Below are positions 16,638 through 24,342 of a stretch of DNA of 59,246 nucleotides, one piece after another. The notes beneath the pieces are model-generated. The model searched no databases, was not told the DNA's origin, and saw only the letters and a program-made list of their open reading frames with translations. The DNA is from Thermoplasmata archaeon (GTDB lineage: Archaea > Thermoplasmatota > Thermoplasmata > Methanomassiliicoccales > Methanomethylophilaceae). Position 1 is the stretch's first letter. Each line of letters begins with the position of its first letter. The stretch spans positions 1 to 59,246 of the forward strand of contig SUTA01000013.1 of assembly GCA_015063135.1 (NCBI GenBank). The letters are read 5' to 3'. The position numbers were made by a program, and so were the translations under genes.

Positions 16638-17324
16638 ACACTGAGACCACCATCGGCTACTATCATTTAAAGGTTTGTTCGCGCAAAAACGGGGGAAAAC
16701 GGGCAGCCAGACATCCGCCTGGCCGCCCCTTCGATGGTTTCGGAACTTGATGCCGAGGAGGTCGAGGATGGAGCCGTACCCGAGGAACATGGCGGTGGCT
16801 TCCGCGATGCAGATGACTCCGAACGCGGCCAGGACGGGCCACATGTTCATCAGCTTCCCGATGCCCCCGACGAGGGCCTCGGCGAAGTGGAGCAGCATAT
16901 AGACGAAGGATCCGGCGATGAATGCAACGATGACCCTCGGCCATCCTTGGGACAGGGGGGTCAGGTCGACTCCGGCGATCTCGGCGCCGTTCAGGCCCCC
17001 GAGGTAGACGTAGATGAGGACCATTATCATGACCGCGATTATCACTGCGAAGTGCACGTCGCGGAACGGGCGGATCACTAAGGTGAACGCCGCGAGAACC
17101 ACCAGCAGTATGGTGAAGTTGCCCCATTGGTTGTAGCGGGTGGCCGCGACGATGGCCATGAGCACCCCGAAGATGACCCCGAGGACCATGAAGCCCTTGT
17201 ACGCCCCGGACTCCTTGTCCTTGACGTAGTATGAGGCGATGACCAGGGCCAGGAGGCCTCCCAGCAGGAGAATGAGCTGGGGGACGTTCCCATCCACCCA
17301 GGACATGATGTCATCGGTTTCCAT
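16623..17324 (-). CDS. Polytopic membrane protein of unknown function
   Basis: 233 aa in the open frame, with about six hydrophobic helices between residues 14 and 190 (LILLLGGLLALVIASYYV, FTILLVVLAAFTLVI, FAVIIAVMIMVLIYVYL, VIVAFIAGSFVYMLL, VLAAFGVICIAEATAMFLG). I do not recognise the family. Coding character is lost after about residue 192 (KFRNHRRGG...), and the frame runs through the tRNA-Arg promoter and 15 nt into the tRNA before its stop. The true end may therefore be earlier or altered by a frameshift. The ATG at 17324 lies downstream of an AT-rich promoter shared with the divergent gene at 17387. Confidence 0.62.
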   Translation of the reverse strand: METDDIMSWVDGNVPQLILLLGGLLALVIASYYVKDKESGAYKGFMVLGVIFGVLMAIVAATRYNQWGNFTILLVVLAAFTLVIRPFRDVHFAVIIAVMIMVLIYVYLGGLNGAEIAGVDLTPLSQGWPRVIVAFIAGSFVYMLLHFAEALVGGIGKLMNMWPVLAAFGVICIAEATAMFLGYGSILDLLGIKFRNHRRGGQADVWLPVFPRFCANKPLNDSSRWWSQCGLVA

Positions 17325-17386
17325 GGAATCCGTATCTTGGTTTTATTATATAGACAACACGGGCTGGATACGCACACCCTCGATTA

Positions 17387-18253
17387 GTGCCAGAATCAAT
17401 TAACGAGGCTAAGGGAACCATATTATCCGCGCACATTCGCTCCGTCCCCATGCATTGGGATAGGGATGGCCTGACGTACGATGAGGCCGAGAGGATCCTC
17501 TCGGAGAACGACGGGATGCCGATAGGAGACGTGCTACGCTGCTGCGGTGACGGCGACCCCTCCGCAGGCCTCCTCTCCGACCAGTGCCACACGTCCGTGA
17601 GGCTCCAGCGCGGCAACATGCCGCCGACTCTTTGGCGGGGCTGCATCCTGGGCCAGTACATGGACGTCATGTCCGCGCTGGATTCCGCGAATCCCGCCAT
17701 AAGGCTGCGGAGGCACTGCGAGTACACCAACGTGTTCCCCCGGGCTGCCGTCCTGGAGGCCATCGGCAACGCCCTCATCCACTGCGATGCCGCACAGAGG
17801 CGCTGCATCGAGGTGTCGATGGGCGAGAGGGCGCTGACCGTAACCTCCCCGGGCTGCTCCATGGTACGCGGCGAGGGGAGGATGCTCCCGCGCAACCAGG
17901 CCCTGGCGGTGGCCATGGTGTCCCTGGGGTGGGCGTCCATGAGATCCACGGGCATGATGACGATCATGGATTCATACCGCCGGACATGGAGCGTTCCCCG
18001 GGCCGAGGACTCGGTGGACAGCTTCGTGGTGACCCTTCCGGCCCTCAACGAGGATTCCAAGAATCCCTCGGCAGTCGCCCAGAGGATATACGAGCTGCTC
18101 TCGGCGACCCCCGGGCTGACGGTCGAGGGCATTTGCAGGATGCTCCTCATATCCCCGGTGGCAGCCACCGTGGCCCTGGAGCGCATGGAGGCCGGCGGGG
18201 AGGTTTTCTCCCTCGGATCCAGCGGCAGTTGGATGTACTATATATCTGGGTGA
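17387..18253 (+). CDS. RecG-C-terminal-like (HATPase_c_4) transcriptional regulator
   Basis: 288 aa from GTG 17387. TTTATTATATAG at 17341-17352 would place transcription start a few bases before it. The segment FPRAAVLEAIGNALIHCDAAQ matches the hallmark of the ATP-binding HATPase_c_4 domain of AlbA_2/RecG-like regulators. The C-terminus (about 220-280) is a winged helix (VEGICRMLLISPVAATVALERMEAGGEVFSL). The usual N-terminal AlbA_2 domain is reduced or absent. Members sense unknown cues and bind DNA. It sits divergently from the membrane protein and upstream of cbiM, so it could regulate either (inference). Confidence 0.6.
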   Translation: MPESINEAKGTILSAHIRSVPMHWDRDGLTYDEAERILSENDGMPIGDVLRCCGDGDPSAGLLSDQCHTSVRLQRGNMPPTLWRGCILGQYMDVMSALDSANPAIRLRRHCEYTNVFPRAAVLEAIGNALIHCDAAQRRCIEVSMGERALTVTSPGCSMVRGEGRMLPRNQALAVAMVSLGWASMRSTGMMTIMDSYRRTWSVPRAEDSVDSFVVTLPALNEDSKNPSAVAQRIYELLSATPGLTVEGICRMLLISPVAATVALERMEAGGEVFSLGSSGSWMYYISG

Positions 18254-18486
18254 AATATTTCTGGCTACCTAATTATTTCTTAATCATAGGTAGTAAATAG
18301 ACTATTCTAGCTCGGGCATATTAGCAATATAATTGTAGGATACTATCAATTTAGTGTATCCTAAATAAAAATTTTGTTGGATTTATCTGCCAAAGTATTA
18401 TAAACCACATGTTGGAATACTACTCCATCCTAAAATCGTGAGTCGTCAAGATTTCACGATTATGAGGAAAAAAAAGGTGAAAATCA
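18254..18486 (+). promoter_or_regulatory. Structured AT-rich leader/promoter region of cbiM
   Basis: There is no gene in these 233 bp. Three perfect inverted repeats occur: CTACCTA/TAGGTAG (18265-18271, 18287-18293), TAGGATAC/GTATCCTA (18336-18343, 18356-18363) and ATCGTGA/TCACGAT (18435-18441, 18454-18460). A TATA-like TATTATAAACC near 18395-18405 would start transcription around 18425, so the last hairpin would lie in the mRNA leader while the first two lie upstream as possible operators. An AGGTGA ribosome site precedes ATG 18487. I do not see a cobalamin riboswitch core. Confidence 0.55.
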
Positions 18487-19149
18487 ATGCACATAATGGA
18501 AGGGTTCCTTGACCCGATTTGGTGCGCGGTCTGGTTTGTGATCGCTATCCCGATCGTCGCGCTCGGAGCCAAAAAAGTTATCGAGTTGATGAGGGACCAC
18601 CCTGAGCACAAAATGACCATTGCGCTCTCCGGTGCGTTTATTTTCCTCCTCTCCTCGCTCAAGATCCCGTCCGTCACCGGGTCTTCATCCCACCCGACCG
18701 GAACCGGATTCGCTGTCGTCATGTACGGAATCGCCACCTGCGCGTTCCTTTCCACCATCGTCCTGATCTTCCAGGCCATCCTGCTCGCCCACGGCGGACT
18801 CACCACCCTCGGAGCCAACATCTGCTCCATGGGTATCATCGGACCCGCCGTCGGTCTCGGAGTATGGCTCCTGATGATCAAGGCCGGACTCAAGATCCCT
18901 GTTGCATTGTTCTGCGCCACCCTTGTCGCGGACCTGTTCACATACGTCGTGACATCCTTCCAGATGTCCCTCAACTTCGGATTCGAGTACTTCGTCGACT
19001 ACCTGACCAACTACGCTGTCACCCAGATCCCGCTGGCCATCGTCGAGGGTATCCTGTTCTTCATGTTCGGAATGTACCTCATCAACAACAAGCCCGAGAT
19101 CTTCGACATCGCCCAGGGCGTCGCTGACGCTAAGAAGGAGGGAGCCTGA
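18487..19149 (+). CDS. cbiM: Cobalt ECF transporter substrate-binding membrane protein CbiM
   Basis: 220 aa. The N-terminus MHIMEGFLD is the family hallmark: the free N-terminus and His2 coordinate cobalt or nickel. Six or seven hydrophobic helices follow, with the conserved SSHPTGTG loop and the histidine in LLAHGGLTTLGAN. CbiM captures Co2+ for corrinoid cofactor synthesis and works with CbiN, CbiQ and CbiO. Codon use is very uniform, suggesting high expression. It overlaps cbiN by one base (TGATG). Confidence 0.96.
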   Translation: MHIMEGFLDPIWCAVWFVIAIPIVALGAKKVIELMRDHPEHKMTIALSGAFIFLLSSLKIPSVTGSSSHPTGTGFAVVMYGIATCAFLSTIVLIFQAILLAHGGLTTLGANICSMGIIGPAVGLGVWLLMIKAGLKIPVALFCATLVADLFTYVVTSFQMSLNFGFEYFVDYLTNYAVTQIPLAIVEGILFFMFGMYLINNKPEIFDIAQGVADAKKEGA

Positions 19150-19439
19150 TGGAGAACAAGTACATCTACATCATCGGATTCGGAATCATCGCGGCGCTCG
19201 TCATCGGAACGCTTGCCTACGGAGCGGCCAACGGATTCGACTTCGGCGGTTCCGACGACTCCGGCGGCGAGATCGCCCCCGGAGAAGACGGCGACGAGTA
19301 CGAGCCCTGGTGGAACGGAATCTTCGGGGACTACGAGCTCCCCGGAGAGACCGAGTCACTGCTGTTCGCGGTCCAGGCCGCGATCGGCGCCATCATCATC
19401 GGCTATTTCATCGGCCGTAGCCAGAATAGAGGCGCTTGA
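19149..19439 (+). CDS. cbiN: Cobalt transporter accessory protein CbiN
   Basis: 96 aa with one N-terminal helix (YIYIIGFGIIAALVIGTLAYG), an acidic extracellular loop of about 45 residues and a second helix (LLFAVQAAIGAIIIGYFIG), the two-helix layout of CbiN. CbiN inserts into CbiM and helps metal loading. Its start overlaps the cbiM stop, and a strong terminator-like hairpin follows before cbiQ. Confidence 0.93.
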   Translation: MENKYIYIIGFGIIAALVIGTLAYGAANGFDFGGSDDSGGEIAPGEDGDEYEPWWNGIFGDYELPGETESLLFAVQAAIGAIIIGYFIGRSQNRGA

Positions 19440-19447
19440 TGCAAACA

Positions 19448-19471
19448 GGGGGGCAGGTCCCCCCATTTTTT
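19448..19471 (+). terminator. Hairpin with T-run between cbiN and cbiQ
   Basis: GGGGGG (19448-19453) and CCCCCC (19459-19464) form a 6-bp stem followed by A and six T. It would separate cbiMN from cbiQO or reduce expression of the downstream energy-coupling genes. Confidence 0.7.
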
Positions 19472-19512
19472 CATTCAAAACGATTTCACGATGTTTGATT
19501 TAAGGTGCGAGG

Positions 19513-20340
19513 ATGTCGGAAGAATCTCAGATGGACACGTTGGCATACAGCTCGAGGATGCTCTCGTGGGCTCCCTTAGGAAAGCTGTTGTTGGTCATCG
19601 TGGTGCTGGTAGTCAATATCCTCACCCGTTCAATGGTCGTGCCGATCATAACCCTGGCCATAGGGCTGATACTCATGGCCTATTCCACCAATTTCAAGAT
19701 CCCGCTGTTCATCGGCCTCGCCATCGCCGAGGGGATCCTCATCCTGGTCATCGGCGCGGGGCTGATCTCGGTCACCGGAAGCGACTCGAGCCCGGTAATA
19801 TGGGAGACCAACATCCTCTGGTTCAAGATCCACATGACCGTGGACAGCTTCAACACCGCATGGAACGTCTTCCTCCGCTCCATAGCCGGAATCACCGTCA
19901 TGATCTCTTTCGCCACCTCGACCCCCATCCCGCACCTTTCCCAGGCCCTGAGGCAGCTTCACATGCCCCGCGAGGTCTGCGAGCTCATCGTCCTGATCTA
20001 CAGGTACGGGTTCCTGCTCCTGGAGAGGATGGAGTCCATGTGGAACGCCGCCCACTGCAGGATGGGTTTCAACGGCTTCACCAACAAGATCAAGACCGCC
20101 GCGGCCATCGCCGTCGGCATATTCACATCATCGTCCAACCTGGCCGACAAGGCCCAGATCGCGCTGAGCTGCAGGAACTACCAGGGCGTGTTCCCCGTTT
20201 ACAACGCCCCCCCCAAGGTGGGAGTCAAGTGGGTGGTTCTGGTCATCGCGATCGGGGTTATAATCTACTACATCGGCATCAACACGCTGGGCGTGGTCAA
20301 CATGGCCGAGATATTCTTCGGCAAGGACGTGGTAGGATGA
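19513..20340 (+). CDS. cbiQ: ECF transporter transmembrane protein CbiQ/EcfT
   Basis: 275 aa. Hydrophobic helices occupy the first 110 residues and the C-terminus. The coupling regions that contact the ATPases are visible as LSQALRQLHMPREVCELI and, later, ERMESMWNAAHCRMGFNG. It transmits ATP hydrolysis to CbiM. ATG 19513 is preceded by a GAGG-like box. The 3' end overlaps cbiO1 by 4 bp (ATGA). Confidence 0.92.
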   Translation: MSEESQMDTLAYSSRMLSWAPLGKLLLVIVVLVVNILTRSMVVPIITLAIGLILMAYSTNFKIPLFIGLAIAEGILILVIGAGLISVTGSDSSPVIWETNILWFKIHMTVDSFNTAWNVFLRSIAGITVMISFATSTPIPHLSQALRQLHMPREVCELIVLIYRYGFLLLERMESMWNAAHCRMGFNGFTNKIKTAAAIAVGIFTSSSNLADKAQIALSCRNYQGVFPVYNAPPKVGVKWVVLVIAIGVIIYYIGINTLGVVNMAEIFFGKDVVG

Positions 20341-21455
20341 GCGATTACATCTTCGAGACCGAGGACCTCACCTACAAGTACAACTCCAGGCAGGAGAAGC
20401 CCTCCCTGGACAATGTCAGCATCAGGGTCAAGAGAGGCGTCAGGACTGCCATCCTGGGCGCCAACGGGGCCGGAAAGTCCACCCTGTTCTACCATTTCAA
20501 CGGCATATTCAAACCCGGCTCCGGGACGGTCAAGTACAATGGATCGCCCCTGGACTACGACAGGGACGCCCTGACCGAGCTCAGGAAGAACATCTCAGTC
20601 GTCGTGCAGAATCCCGACGAGCAGATCTTCTCCGCGACAGTGGAGGAGGACATCGCCTTCGGCCCGATGAACTGCGGCATGGAGCGCCCCGATGTGGAGA
20701 GGGCGATACAGGACTCCCTGTTCAAGGTGAACATGGAGGAGTACCGCTACCGCCCCACCATACAGCTGTCCTACGGTCAGAGGAAGAGGATCGCCTTCGC
20801 GGGCGCCCTGGCCATCAGGCCGGACGTCCTGATCCTGGACGAGCCCACAGCAGGGCTGGACCCCCAGATGTCACAGGACGTCATAGAGCTGGTCGACGAG
20901 ATGGTGGAGGCCGGGACCACGGTCATCATCTCCACCCACGATGTCGACCTCGCGTACGCCTGGGCGGAGGAGATCCATGTGCTCAGGCATGGCAAGCTGG
21001 TGTTCTCCGGGGCCCCGGAGGACTTCTTCGCGGACCTGGAGCAGGTGTTCCTGACCGGGCTCACCGTCCCCCACACCTACTCGGTCAACTTCATGACGCA
21101 GAGCATCAAGGGCGAGCCCCTGGCGCCGTACCCCAGGACTAACAGCCAGATCCTGTGCAAGATGCGCAACGACGGGGCCACCGTCGGACACATCAGGCTG
21201 ATCCCCGTGAGAGAGGGTTCGGACATGGCCGAGGAGGAGGGCGCCGTGGGGATCTACGGATCAGGTGCGCGCCGCCTGTTCGCATCGAAGGAGAGGGTCG
21301 CCGACTACCATTTCAACGCCATAGAGTGCTGCCTCATGGAGGCCATCAACGGCAGGCCGTCCACGCTGTACTGCGATGAGCATATGATGCCGTTCGTCAA
21401 GGGCCGCATAGCGTCCCTCGACGGGTTCGGGAGCCATGTGGAGGTGGTCGAATGA
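20337..21455 (+). CDS. cbiO: Cobalt ECF transporter ATPase CbiO (copy 1)
   Basis: 372 aa. Walker A GANGAGKST, Q-loop VVQNPDEQIF, signature LSYGQRKR, Walker B VLILDEPTAGLDP and the switch histidine STHDVDL are intact. A C-terminal extension of about 120 residues beyond the usual 250-aa ATPase core contains YPRTNSQIL and a second alpha/beta region shared with the next gene. The ATG overlaps the cbiQ stop. It probably pairs with the following paralogue as the EcfA-EcfA' heterodimer. Confidence 0.94.
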   Translation: MSDYIFETEDLTYKYNSRQEKPSLDNVSIRVKRGVRTAILGANGAGKSTLFYHFNGIFKPGSGTVKYNGSPLDYDRDALTELRKNISVVVQNPDEQIFSATVEEDIAFGPMNCGMERPDVERAIQDSLFKVNMEEYRYRPTIQLSYGQRKRIAFAGALAIRPDVLILDEPTAGLDPQMSQDVIELVDEMVEAGTTVIISTHDVDLAYAWAEEIHVLRHGKLVFSGAPEDFFADLEQVFLTGLTVPHTYSVNFMTQSIKGEPLAPYPRTNSQILCKMRNDGATVGHIRLIPVREGSDMAEEEGAVGIYGSGARRLFASKERVADYHFNAIECCLMEAINGRPSTLYCDEHMMPFVKGRIASLDGFGSHVEVVE

Positions 21456-22600
21456 TCAAGGGCCTCACCAACGTCGTCGAGGTCGACGATGTCACGTTCA
21501 CATACGAGGGTGCGTCCCGCCCGTCCCTTGACCACGTCACCGTCAACATCAAGAAGGGCGTCAAGACCGTCATCCTGGGCGCCAACGGGGCCGGCAAGTC
21601 CACCCTGTTCTACCAGTTCAACGCGGTCGAGAGGCCTGATTCAGGCCAGGTGAGGGTCCTGGGCCAGCCCGCGAAGTACCGCGGCAAGAGGCTCAAGGAG
21701 ATACGCTCCCAGATAGCCGTGGTCCTCCAGAACCCCGACGACCAGGTGTTCAGCTCCACCGTCGAGGACGATGTGGCCTATGGCCCCAGGAACATGAAGC
21801 TGCCCCCGGAGGAGATCAAGGAGAGGGTCGACCGGGCCCTGTTCGAGACCGGCCTCACCGAGCTCAGGGAGAAGAACACCCTGCAGCTCTCCTACGGGCA
21901 GAGGAAGAGGCTCGCGCTGGCGGGCGCCCTGGCCATGAGGCCCGAGGTGCTCGTCATGGACGAGCCCACCGCCGGGCTCGACCCGCAGATGGCGCTGGAG
22001 CTCATGGAGCTCGCGGAGCAGCTGCACAACAGCGGCACCACCATCGTCATCTCCACCCACGATGTCGACCTCGCCTACGCTTGGGCGGACGAGATCCACG
22101 TGCTCAGGAAGGCAGAGGTCATCTACTCCGGCCCTTCCGAGGGATTCTACTGCGATAACATCAAGGTCCACTCAACAGGGGTCATGCCGCCGTCCATGTT
22201 CGTGATGAACAGGAACCTGGCGGACATCCGCGGCGAGGATTCAGCCCCGTACCCCCGCACCGAGACCCAGCTCCTGTCCAAGATGGTCTCCGGACCCAAG
22301 GGCAGGCTGCATGTGGTCCCCGTCACGGACAAGGTGGACCATTACATGCTGGATCCCGTGTTCGAGCACACCGACGATGTCAAGGTCGGGGTGTTCGGCA
22401 CCGTCTCCCGCAGGCTGCTGTACGCCAGCAAGATGCCCGCGGACTTCGTGTTCAACGGGTTCGAATCCTGCGTCGGCAGGTGCCTCAGGGGCAAGGATGC
22501 CGTTCTGCTCTGCGATGCGGACTGTATCAACCTCATCGAGCAGAAGGTCGCCGGCCTGAGGGAGTTCGGCACGGACCTCGAGTACAAGGTCTACCCGTGA
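21452..22600 (+). CDS. cbiO: Cobalt ECF transporter ATPase CbiO (copy 2)
   Basis: 382 aa, collinear with the preceding gene. Walker A GANGAGKST, Q-loop VLQNPDDQVF, signature LSYGQRKR, Walker B VLVMDEPTAGLDP and STHDVDLAYAWADEIHVL are all present. The C-terminal extension again contains YPRTETQLL and GVFGTVSRRLLYASK, matching GIYGSGARRLFASK in copy 1, so the pair arose by tandem duplication including the extension. The ATG overlaps the upstream stop by 4 bp. A GC-rich hairpin follows. Confidence 0.94.
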   Translation: MIKGLTNVVEVDDVTFTYEGASRPSLDHVTVNIKKGVKTVILGANGAGKSTLFYQFNAVERPDSGQVRVLGQPAKYRGKRLKEIRSQIAVVLQNPDDQVFSSTVEDDVAYGPRNMKLPPEEIKERVDRALFETGLTELREKNTLQLSYGQRKRLALAGALAMRPEVLVMDEPTAGLDPQMALELMELAEQLHNSGTTIVISTHDVDLAYAWADEIHVLRKAEVIYSGPSEGFYCDNIKVHSTGVMPPSMFVMNRNLADIRGEDSAPYPRTETQLLSKMVSGPKGRLHVVPVTDKVDHYMLDPVFEHTDDVKVGVFGTVSRRLLYASKMPADFVFNGFESCVGRCLRGKDAVLLCDADCINLIEQKVAGLREFGTDLEYKVYP

Positions 22601-22615
22601 TCGCGGGAATCGCTT

Positions 22616-22641
22616 CGAGGGGAGGGTGGGCCCCCCCCTCG
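22616..22641 (+). terminator. GC-rich hairpin after cbiO copy 2
   Basis: CGAGGGG (22616-22622) pairs with CCCCTCG (22635-22641), 16 bp after the cbiO stop. Only a weak T-rich stretch (CCCTTCTT) follows, so termination may be partial. Confidence 0.5.
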
Positions 22642-22685
22642 GGCCAAACCCTTCTTAATCATTCGATTGACTGCATAGTTTTATA

Positions 22686-22705
22686 TGTAATACACTTGTA
22701 CTACA
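22686..22705 (+). promoter_or_regulatory. Operator/promoter of the relBE-like pair
   Basis: TGTAATACACTTGTACTACA is an almost perfect palindrome of four TGTA/TACA units (TGTA-A-TACA-CT-TGTA-C-TACA), ending 5 bp before the antitoxin ATG. TTTTATATG at about 22679-22687 is a TATA-like element overlapping its left edge. Antitoxins of this type normally autorepress at such a site. Confidence 0.65.
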
Positions 22706-22709
22706 TTCT

Positions 22710-22934
22710 ATGGCAGTTTCGGTCAGATTCAATGATTCTGAGCTTGGATTGATCAGAGAATACGCATCCCTTTACAATATGAGCCTTTCAGATGTCATCC
22801 GCAAGGCCACCATGGAGATGATCGAGGATTCGATGGATGTGGAGATCTTGGAGGCTGCCATGGAACGCATCTCCAAGGATGGCACCAAGATGTACACCTT
22901 CGAAGAGGCCGGGAAGGAACTCGGATTCCTATGA
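22710..22934 (+). CDS. RelB-like ribbon-helix-helix antitoxin
   Basis: 74 aa. The N-terminus MAVSVRFNDSELGLIREYASLYNMSLSDVIRKA is a ribbon-helix-helix DNA-binding fold (beta strand then two helices). The acidic C-terminal part (MDVEILEAAMERI... TFEEAGKELGF) would wrap the toxin. It overlaps the toxin gene by ATGA and has a palindromic operator directly upstream. Confidence 0.82.
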   Translation: MAVSVRFNDSELGLIREYASLYNMSLSDVIRKATMEMIEDSMDVEILEAAMERISKDGTKMYTFEEAGKELGFL

Positions 22935-23197
22935 CATACAGGGTCATAATCTCCCAGGATGCCATCGACACGTTGAAGAGAATAGATCGTCCGATGGCCG
23001 CCCGCATATATTCATGGATCGGCAAGAATCTTGAAGGGTGCAGCAATCCCCGGAGAACGGGGAAGCCGCTTCATGGAAACCATGCCGGCGAATGGAGGTA
23101 CCGTGTCGGCGATTACAGGATTCTGGCCAAGATTGAGGACGAGGTTGTTACCATATACATCATCGAGGTTGGCCACAGGTCCAATGTATATGACTGA
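22931..23197 (+). CDS. RelE/ParE-type toxin
   Basis: 88 aa. The RelE/ParE superfamily pattern is visible: VIISQDAIDTLKRID, KNLEG...NPRRTGKPLHGNHAGEWRYRVGDYRILAKIED and VTIYIIEVGHRSNVY. The basic and aromatic residues of RYRVGDYRIL and the C-terminal HR.NVY are those used by RelE-type mRNA interferases, so ribosome-dependent mRNA cleavage is likely. It is cotranscribed with the overlapping antitoxin. Confidence 0.87.
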   Translation: MTYRVIISQDAIDTLKRIDRPMAARIYSWIGKNLEGCSNPRRTGKPLHGNHAGEWRYRVGDYRILAKIEDEVVTIYIIEVGHRSNVYD

Positions 23198-23375
23198 ACC
23201 CCGGGCGATCCTCACGATAACCCTCATAGGGACCACGCTCATGTTCTTCGAGGACGTTATCGACGGCGGCCCTGATGGCCGCCGTCATGGCGGCCGCGGG
23301 TGCGATCATTACGCTGATGATATGTGAGAAGCCGGCCGACCAGCGAGCGGCGGCCGAAAAGAAAGAGGGGTTTGA

Positions 23376-23397
23376 CCGGGCGGGTCACCCCGCCCGG
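23376..23397 (-). terminator. Terminator of the peroxiredoxin gene
   Basis: CCGGGCGGG (23376-23384) and CCCGCCCGG (23389-23397) form a 9-bp perfect stem just beyond the peroxiredoxin stop on its strand, followed by a pyrimidine-rich run (CAAACCCCTCTTTCTTTT). Confidence 0.65.
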
Positions 23398-23402
23398 AGC
23401 GA

Positions 23403-24254
23403 TCATGCTTTCTTCGCAGGCGCTTTCTTGGAGGGCGCCTTCTTCGCGGTCTTGGCCGCGGGTTTGGCGACGGATTTCCTGGTGCCAGCCTTGGGGCCCC
23501 TCTTCGCTTTGACGGGGGCGTCGGTGTCCTTGCGGAAGCAGAGGAACCAGTCGTAGCAGATCTGGTCGTCCTTCTTCTCCTCGACCCTGTCCTTGGCGGT
23601 GCCGCAGGATCCCGGGGCGGGGAGGATGACGTCCATGCCGGGTCTCCAGTCGGCGGGGGTCGCGACGTTCTCCTTGTCGGCCTTCTGCAGGGCGAGGATG
23701 ACCCTCTTGATCTCATCGAAGTTCCTGCCGAGGGACGGCGGGTAGTAGATCATGGCCCTGATGATGCCCTTGGGGTCGATGAAGAACACGGACCTGACGG
23801 CCTGGGTGTCGGAGACGGAGGACTGTACCATCCCGTATTTCCTTGAGACATCCATCTTGATGTCCTCGATCAGGGGGAATTTGACCTCGATGTTCTTCAT
23901 CTTCTTCCATTTGATGTCCTGGATCTTCCTGAGCCAGGCGATGTGAGCGTAGATGGAGTCGACGGAGAGTCCGACGAGCTGGACGTTAAGGGCCTCGAAC
24001 TCCTCGGCCATGCTGCCGAATGTCATGAACTCGGTGGTGCACACGGGAGTGAAGTCGGCGGGGTGGGAGAACAGGATGATCCATTTGCCCTCGAAGTCCG
24101 AGGGGAAGTTGATTTGCCCCTGGGTGGTGTTTGCTTTGAAAGACGGGGCGGGCTCACCGATCATGGGCATCCTCGGAGCGCAATCCTCGCAGCATCCGCA
24201 TCCAGGGCCGGTACATTCATCACAGCAGTTGCAATCTTTCTCTTTATCAGCCAT
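23403..24254 (-). CDS. Peroxiredoxin (Prx6/AhpC type) with Cys-rich N-terminus and Lys/Ala-rich C-terminal tail
   Basis: 283 aa. The core (about 30-225) is a peroxiredoxin: peroxidatic Cys in PADFTPVCTTEF, then GLSVDS...HIAW and a long Prx6-like C-terminal arm (WRPGMDVILPAP). It reduces peroxides, protecting an oxygen-sensitive methanogen. Two additions are unusual. Residues 8-25 hold eight cysteines (CNCC...C...CGCC..C), suggesting metal binding. The last 45 residues are an AKKAPSKKAPAKK-type tail resembling histone H1. A GGAGG box sits about 9 bp before ATG 24254, and ATTTATAAATC (24287-24297) is a TATA element. Confidence 0.92.
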   Translation of the reverse strand: MADKEKDCNCCDECTGPGCGCCEDCAPRMPMIGEPAPSFKANTTQGQINFPSDFEGKWIILFSHPADFTPVCTTEFMTFGSMAEEFEALNVQLVGLSVDSIYAHIAWLRKIQDIKWKKMKNIEVKFPLIEDIKMDVSRKYGMVQSSVSDTQAVRSVFFIDPKGIIRAMIYYPPSLGRNFDEIKRVILALQKADKENVATPADWRPGMDVILPAPGSCGTAKDRVEEKKDDQICYDWFLCFRKDTDAPVKAKRGPKAGTRKSVAKPAAKTAKKAPSKKAPAKKA

Positions 24255-24342
24255 AAACTATGACCTCCTAATACGTAATGCGTTAGCTGATTTATAAATG
24301 GGCGCATTTACTGGAACAATATAAGGAGTTACACATCCAACC

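Noticed and set aside
18254-18486. Cobalamin riboswitch upstream of cbiM
   Set aside because: I cannot find the conserved B12-box-like core. The inverted repeats are short and separate, and such riboswitches are essentially bacterial.
19491-20336. N-terminal part of the first CbiO frame before 20337
   Set aside because: This is a shadow of cbiQ in another frame (Arg/His/Pro-rich), and the ATPase begins at the ATG that overlaps the cbiQ stop.
23184-23375. Small hydrophobic frames after the RelE-like gene (RAILTITLIGTTLMFF and, in another frame, ALMAAVMAAAGAIITLM)
   Set aside because: They might be a two-helix miniprotein broken by a frameshift, but there is no independent start signal and the evidence is too thin to call.
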